From Linanthus parryae (Eukaryota > Streptophyta > Magnoliopsida > Ericales > Polemoniaceae), in the NCBI GenBank assembly GCA_023055425.1, contig JALGPY010000004.1, positions 60,473,718-60,537,717 on the forward strand: a stretch of 64,000 nt of DNA. Direction: 5' to 3'. Within the stretch, counting starts at the first letter, position 1, and every line of letters starts with the position of its first letter. This document shows, piece by piece, positions 59,103 to 64,000 of this stretch. The position numbers and the translations under genes are program-made. The notes beneath the pieces were generated by a model. That model had not been told where the DNA came from. It did not search any database and saw nothing but the letters and a program-made list of their open reading frames with translations.

Positions 59103-60550
59103 TTTAACTAAAAGTGTGATTTAATTATATAAACTCTAATTTGTAATAAAAATCAACAAATACTCTAAATTATATTTAAACAGTTATGTTAAAAGTCACT
59201 AGTCACCCTATAGTTTCTGAAAATATCAAACAGTCCCCCCTTTAGCCATGTTAACAGGTTTATAAAAATTACACTTTGACCCCTTTTCAAGAACAAACCC
59301 GTTTTAACTCTTCTAATCATGAATCTAGCTATCAACTTTGGATTTTGATTATGTATAACGACTAAGCAGAGGGTATAGCACGTACCTAGGCCAAAAATGG
59401 CCGGAAACCGTTGAGATATGCGTCGGGTCGAAGTCTCAAGTCGGAGTCGCCGGACTTGAAGCTCACCCGCCGGAAATAATGGCTTCTTGGCCGGTTCTGG
59501 ACCTGCTGCTGTCCTAGTCGGGGCCTTAGGAGTCTACTGGAAGCTCTGGTGGTCGCTGGGTGTGCTGTGGCGGAGCTTCGGCCAAGTGGGTCGCCGGAAT
59601 CAATGGTGACGGCGGCGGCAGTGGTGGATCTTGCTGCTGCTGCTATCCTCCTGCGCCTCTGACCCCTCCTGGGTTCGTAACAGGGGCAGAGAAACTGAGG
59701 GAGTAAGTCAAAGAGGAGGGAGAAGGAGTTGGGTCTTCTCCGATGGTTGTCCCGACGGGAAACACGACGGGGTGGTGGCTCTGCTTCTCTTTGCTAGCAG
59801 CTGCTGCGGTGGTCTTCGAACAGAGATGAAGTGAGAGTGAGAGGAAGCAGAGGGTGAAGGTGACGGTGGTTTGTTGGGTGGTGCTTGCTGCCGGAAGTAA
59901 TGGCGGCAGTGGTGGGGGGGTGGCTGCTGCCACTCTTCCTCTGCTGCTGCTGCTGTTTTCTGGTAGCAGGTAGGTGGAGAGGGAGAGAGAGAGATGAAAG
60001 TGGTGATGGTGGTGGGTTTTTGCCGAAGCTTCAAAAACGATGGTGGTGGTGATGATGTTGACGGTGGTGAAGGTGGTGGTGTTGGAGGTGGCTGCTGAGT
60101 GTGTGAGGGAGGTGGTGGCTGCTGGTGAGGGCCTTATATAGGCTGGTTGCTTGGTGGCCAAGGAGTGGAGGGCGGTGAGAAGCCTCCCGAATGGTGTTGG
60201 GGCGGTGATGGGTTGGAGGCGGCTACGGTTGATTTTCCTTGAAGAAAAGAGTTGGTGAAGATGTGAGAGAGGCAGGAGTTATAGCGTGTAGGTGAGGTAC
60301 TAGTGCTACTAATGATTGGGTGTGACAAATTCACCCAGTCTCGCGATGGTCGGGTACGCGTTTAAAACAATAATTTTAACTAAATTTACGAAACGTTAAC
60401 CTATTTATTCATGATTGTTAATCTAATAACTATTCTAAAATTTTCTGCAAATAACACTCTAAAATATATTCAAACATTATTTGTCAATAAAGTTATTATT
60501 ATGCTACTATAATGATTATTTTACCCCTACTAATTAAACGGGGTATTACA

Positions 60551-60597
60551 TCCTTCCACCCTTAAACAAAGCTTCGTCCTCGAAGCTAAAATCAAGC
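60551..60597 (-). other. Gypsy polypurine tract and adjacent palindrome
   Basis: The minus strand reads TAAGGGTGGAAGGA directly before the LTR. Just inside is AGCTTCG-TCCT-CGAAGCT (60570-60587), the same inverted repeat found beside the TR-GAG LTR. Confidence 0.75.
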
Positions 60598-60940
60598 AAC
60601 TAATCGTGCTGCTCAGATGGTCTAACAAACAACTATCTAACAGAATTAATATCACACGGCTGACAAGTGATTTCACATAACAAATAATAGCAAGTAGTCA
60701 TTTTAAGACATACATAATGCAACACGTAACACCAAATAAGGTCGTGGTCACATCTATCTAATTAAGTGATCTTAGTCTCATTCGGGTTCTAAGTCTCAAG
60801 GTCCAACGTATCTCAAAGGTATTCAAACATATCTCCAAGGTACTTAAGACGTGAAAATAGCAAAATAAGACGTAATGGTATTAAACAGAGGGTTGTGTCC
60901 TCTCCCCCTTAGAGTGTGACGTCTCCGGAACTCTACGTAC
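60598..60940. other. Gypsy 3' untranslated region
   Basis: AT-rich sequence between pol and the polypurine tract. No frame was seen. Confidence 0.5.
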
Positions 60941-63900
60941 CTCATTAAACAAGTGCGGGTACTTCTTTGTCATCTCTTCTTCAGCCTCCCAAGTTGCTTA
61001 TTCCGTTTGGTGGTTAGTCCAAAGAAATTTGACTAGTTTGAAACTCTTGGTTCTCGTATCCCTTGTCTTTGTATCCAGTATCTTGACAGGTTGCTCCTCG
61101 TATGTCAGTGACGGGTCGAAATCCACTGGTTCCGGATTCAACACATGGGACGGATCTGGTACATACTTCTTTAGCTGGGATACGTGAAAACCATTGTGTA
61201 CTTTCCCCCAAATTCGATGGTAGGTCCAGTCGGTACGCAACTTCCCCTATTTTCTCAATAACATCGTATGGACCAATAAATTTAGGACTTAACTTTCCTT
61301 TCAGGTTGAACCTGGTTACTCCTTTAGTAGGTGAGAGTCGCAGAAACGCCTTTTCTCCTACTTGGAACTCCAGGGGCCTTCTCATCTGATCCGCGTATGA
61401 CTTCTGTCTGTCTTGGGCTGCTTTCATTCTTTGCTGGATAAGTCGTACTTGATTTGTCATGTCTTCAATCATTTGCGGGCCAATAACCACCGTCTCGCTG
61501 ATGTCACTCCAACACAGTGGTGACCGACACTTCCTTCCATACAGGGCTTCGTACGGTGCCATCCCGATGCTGGCATGATAACTATTGTTGTAGGAAAACT
61601 CTATTAACGGCAGTTTATCGACCCATGACCCTTGGAAATCCATAACATAGGCTCTTAACATATCTTCCAGCGTCTGAATAGTTCTTTCCGTCTGACCGTA
61701 TGTGGCTGGGTGGAAAGCAGTACTGAACTTCAGCTGAGTTCCCAGTGTGTCTTGAAGCGCCTTCCAGAAGTGAGAAAGGAAGTTAGGGTCTCTGTCTGAG
61801 ATGATCGAACTCGGAACCCCATGATATCTCACGATGTTTCTGACGTATGCATCTGCCCTTTGCTCCATGTTCCACGTGTCTTTCATTGGAATAAATCTCG
61901 CCGTCTTTGTCAATCGGTCTACGACTACCCATATCTGGTTGAGTCCATTCTTTGACGTAGGCAAAGCTGTGACGAAATCGACGTTGGAAAAGCTGTGACG
62001 AAATCCATTGATATGGAGTCCCACTTCCAGGCTGGAACATCTAACGGTTGGAGTAGACCTCCCATTCTTTTGTGCTCGAACTTCACTTTTTGGCAGGTTA
62101 GGCATCTAGCCACGAACTCGGCTACCTCCTTCTTCATATTGGGCCACCAGAACGTCTTCTTCAGATCCGTGTAAAGATTATCGCCTCCAGGATGGACGGA
62201 ATATGGATTGTTGTGTGCCTCCTGCATCAAATTCTTCTTAACCTCCGAACACTTTTGCGGCACGCACCATCTTCCTTTGTAGCGAATGCTCCCATCTTCG
62301 TGAATCTGGAATTCCTTGGCCTCTCCTGCCGCAATCTTCTTCTTGATTCTTTCGAGTTTTGCATCCCTTGCTTGATTGCTTCGTATTTCTTCGAAGAAGT
62401 CTGGTACCGCTGTCAGGCTTCCAAGCAGCTTTTGTAATGTTCCTTGCTCCACCACTTCGATGTTAAGCTTTCTGAACTCGTGACATAACCAGTCTGACAA
62501 GATTACCATAGCGTTCACTCCATGGCTCGACTTGCGGCTTAGCGCGTCAGCGACTACATTAGCCTTCCCTTCGTGGTACTGGATGCCTAGATCGTAATCC
62601 TTGATAATTTCCGACCATCTTCGTTGCCTGTTGTTTAGTTCCTTCTGTGTGAAAATATACTTCAGGCTGCGGTGATCTGTGTAGAGCTTGCAAACTGCCC
62701 CGTAGAGATGATGCCTCCATATCTTCAAAGCGAACACTACCGCTTCTAGTTCCAGGTCATGCGTGGCATAATTCTCCTCGTGTGGTTTCAGCTGTCTAGA
62801 CGCATAAGCAATCACCCTTCGGTCTTGCATCAGCACACAGCCAAGCCCTTTCTTCGACGCATCGCTATATACTTCGAACTGTCCAGAGTCATTTGGCAAA
62901 GCTAGTACAGGTGCCGTAGTCAGCTTTTCCTTCAAAGTCTGGAACGCCTCTTCACAGCTGTCATCCCAGTGATACTTTACCACCTTCTTTGTCAATGTCT
63001 TCAACGGCCTGGCAATCTTCGAAAATCCTTCACGAAACGCCTGTAGTAGCCAGCTAAACCAAGCAAGCTTCTAATTTCGGACACGTTCTTCGGCGTAGGC
63101 CAATTCTTAACCGCTGAGATCTTTGCTGGGTCAACGGATATTCCTTCCTTGGAGATGATGTGGCCTAGAAATGGCACACGATCTAACCATAAGTCACACT
63201 TCGAAAGCTTGGCGTACAGCTTCTCTTTCCTCAAGGTCTGCAATACTTCTCGGAGATGTTTCTCGTGATCCTCTCCGCTCTTCGAGTACACCAGGATGTC
63301 ATCGATGAAAACAACCACGAACAGGTCCAAAAATGGCTTCATTACGCGATTCATTAAATCCATGAAAACCGCGGGTGCGTTGGTCAAACCAAACGGCATA
63401 ACCGTGAACTCGTAGTGATCGTATCTTGTGCTAAAGGCTGTTTTTGGAATATCTTTCTCAGCTACGCGGAGTTGATGATAACCAGACCTCAGATCGATCT
63501 TGGAGAAAACCCTGGCTCCTTGCAGCTGGTCGAATAAATCGTCAATCTGGGGTAGCGGATACTTATTCTTGATAGTGGCATTGTTCAGCTCCCGGTAATC
63601 AATGCATAACCGCAAGCTTCCATCTTTCTTTCTGACGAACAGTACTGGTGCTCCCCAGGGTGACACACTAGGTCGTATGTACCCTTTCTGTAGAAGTTCT
63701 TGTATCTGTTCCTTCAGCTCCTTCAATTCTACAGGTGCCATCCGATACGGCGCCTTAGAAATGGGTGCAGTCCCAAGTACCAAGTCTAGAGTAAACTCCA
63801 CTTCTCGATGAGGTGGCATTCCAGGAATCTCATCGGGGAATACATCAGGAAATTCCCTTACGACCGGTATCTCATCCAACACATTCTCCTTCTTGGTTAC

Positions 63901-64000
63901 GTCTTTGACATAACACACATAGGCAGAGTTCCCCTTCTTCATTTGGTTGATTATTGCCAGAGCTGACACTAGTCTAATCCGAGGCTCAGTGGGGATACCC
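60941..64000 (-). pseudogene. Gypsy pol remnant: RT, RNase H, integrase, chromodomain
   Basis: Read leftward from the edge. The RT (63969-63030) has [20 protein letters not shown] and the catalytic FIDDILVYS. RNase H (about 63000-62560) has the [26 protein letters not shown] and [10 protein letters not shown] blocks. Integrase has an HHCC finger ([17 protein letters not shown]; about 62230-62100) and a core with MDFVTALP, SDRDPNF and the catalytic Glu in QTERTIQTLE. The chromodomain is at 61100-60950 (EEQPVKILDTKTRDTRTKSF, FLWTNHQ, ATWEAEEEM, YPHLF). Lesions: a one-base loss between RT and RNase H (about 63025), a 26-bp tandem duplication in the integrase (about 61955-62010), a frameshift near 61210, and a TAA in the chromodomain at about 61000. 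The frame is open at the window edge. Confidence 0.9.

Larger units (their letters stand above)
57467..60550 (-). repeat. Gypsy 3' LTR (3084 bp)
   Basis: On plus it starts TGCAACAACCCCTTATCCGG and ends AACGGGGTATTACA. It contains two long TTA microsatellites and, like the TR-GAG LTR, a GC-rich stretch (59400-60330) that creates spurious long frames. Between the ends its sequence is clearly diverged from the TR-GAG LTR. Confidence 0.9.
57467..64000 (-). mobile_element. Chromodomain gypsy retrotransposon (Tekay-type), 3' part
   Basis: The 3' LTR is 57467-60550, followed inward by a polypurine tract and a pol region running RT, RNase H, integrase and chromodomain on the minus strand to the window edge. 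That domain order, the C-terminal chromodomain, the very long LTRs and the TGTAATACCCCG/GGTTGTTGCA termini indicate a chromovirus of the Tekay (Del) type. Protease, gag, primer-binding site and 5' LTR must lie beyond 64000. The LTR termini and PPT-side hairpin are shared with the TR-GAG element at 32006-40030. Confidence 0.9.

Noticed and set aside
58939..59124. Poly-leucine frames over TTA repeats (also 9154-9342)
   Set aside because: Pure trinucleotide microsatellite translated in one frame.
59643..60161. 172-codon minus-strand Thr/Ser/His-rich frame
   Set aside because: Low-complexity translation inside the gypsy LTR, with no partner exon or motif.

Overview
This is a retrotransposon-rich nuclear segment from a flowering plant, almost certainly a eudicot. 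The evidence is split genes with GT-AG introns, an HCT-type acyltransferase, plant LTR-retrotransposon lineages, CACTA and hAT DNA transposons, tRNA-derived SINEs and very long TTA microsatellites. The species cannot be named from the sequence alone.

Only two host genes look substantially complete. The first (about 16188-28286, plus strand) encodes a PHD-finger protein with a C-terminal SPOC-like domain of the AIPP2/PHD1 family, a repressive chromatin-reader family. The second (51500-53660, plus strand) encodes a 435-residue BAHD acyltransferase of the hydroxycinnamoyl-CoA:shikimate/quinate type (HCT-like). A partial, decayed duplicate of the PHD gene lies at 47831-50085. A large retrotransposon nest now separates it from its parent.

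Layout. 1-2813: 3' end of a Sirevirus-like Copia element with its LTR. 2814-9569: AT-rich intergenic sequence with a SINE, microsatellites and a decayed coding-like patch. 9570-13586: a 4.0-kb CACTA transposon (CACTACAACAAA ends, ATT target duplication) that carries the promoter-proximal part and first exon of an importin-alpha gene. 13890-15545: a gypsy LTR remnant and an RNase H-domain remnant. 16188-28286: the PHD gene, with an hAT MITE containing a tRNA-like sequence in its first intron. 28724-45926: a degenerate Sirevirus-like Copia element on the minus strand, split by a young 8.0-kb gypsy-type TR-GAG element (32006-40030; target duplication CTAAG) that has two 3.2-kb LTRs and only an intact gag gene. 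46286-47364: a truncated Copia LTR. 47365-50085: a transposon-like coding fragment fused to the PHD pseudogene. 51500-53660: HCT-like gene. 53890-55130: a Copia remnant hosting a solo LTR. 56160-56562: two large hairpins. 57467-64000: a chromodomain gypsy (Tekay-type) element on the minus strand that runs off the right edge. It is a plausible helper relative of the TR-GAG element.

The most unusual signal is a 14-bp perfect palindrome, TTCAAGGCCTTGAA, present in ten exact copies and many variants. It occurs only in the Copia family members of the window, in LTRs, untranslated regions and in-frame inside gag and pol. It looks like an element-wide cis-signal. All exon, LTR and target-duplication boundaries were read by eye; no alignment or database search was run.
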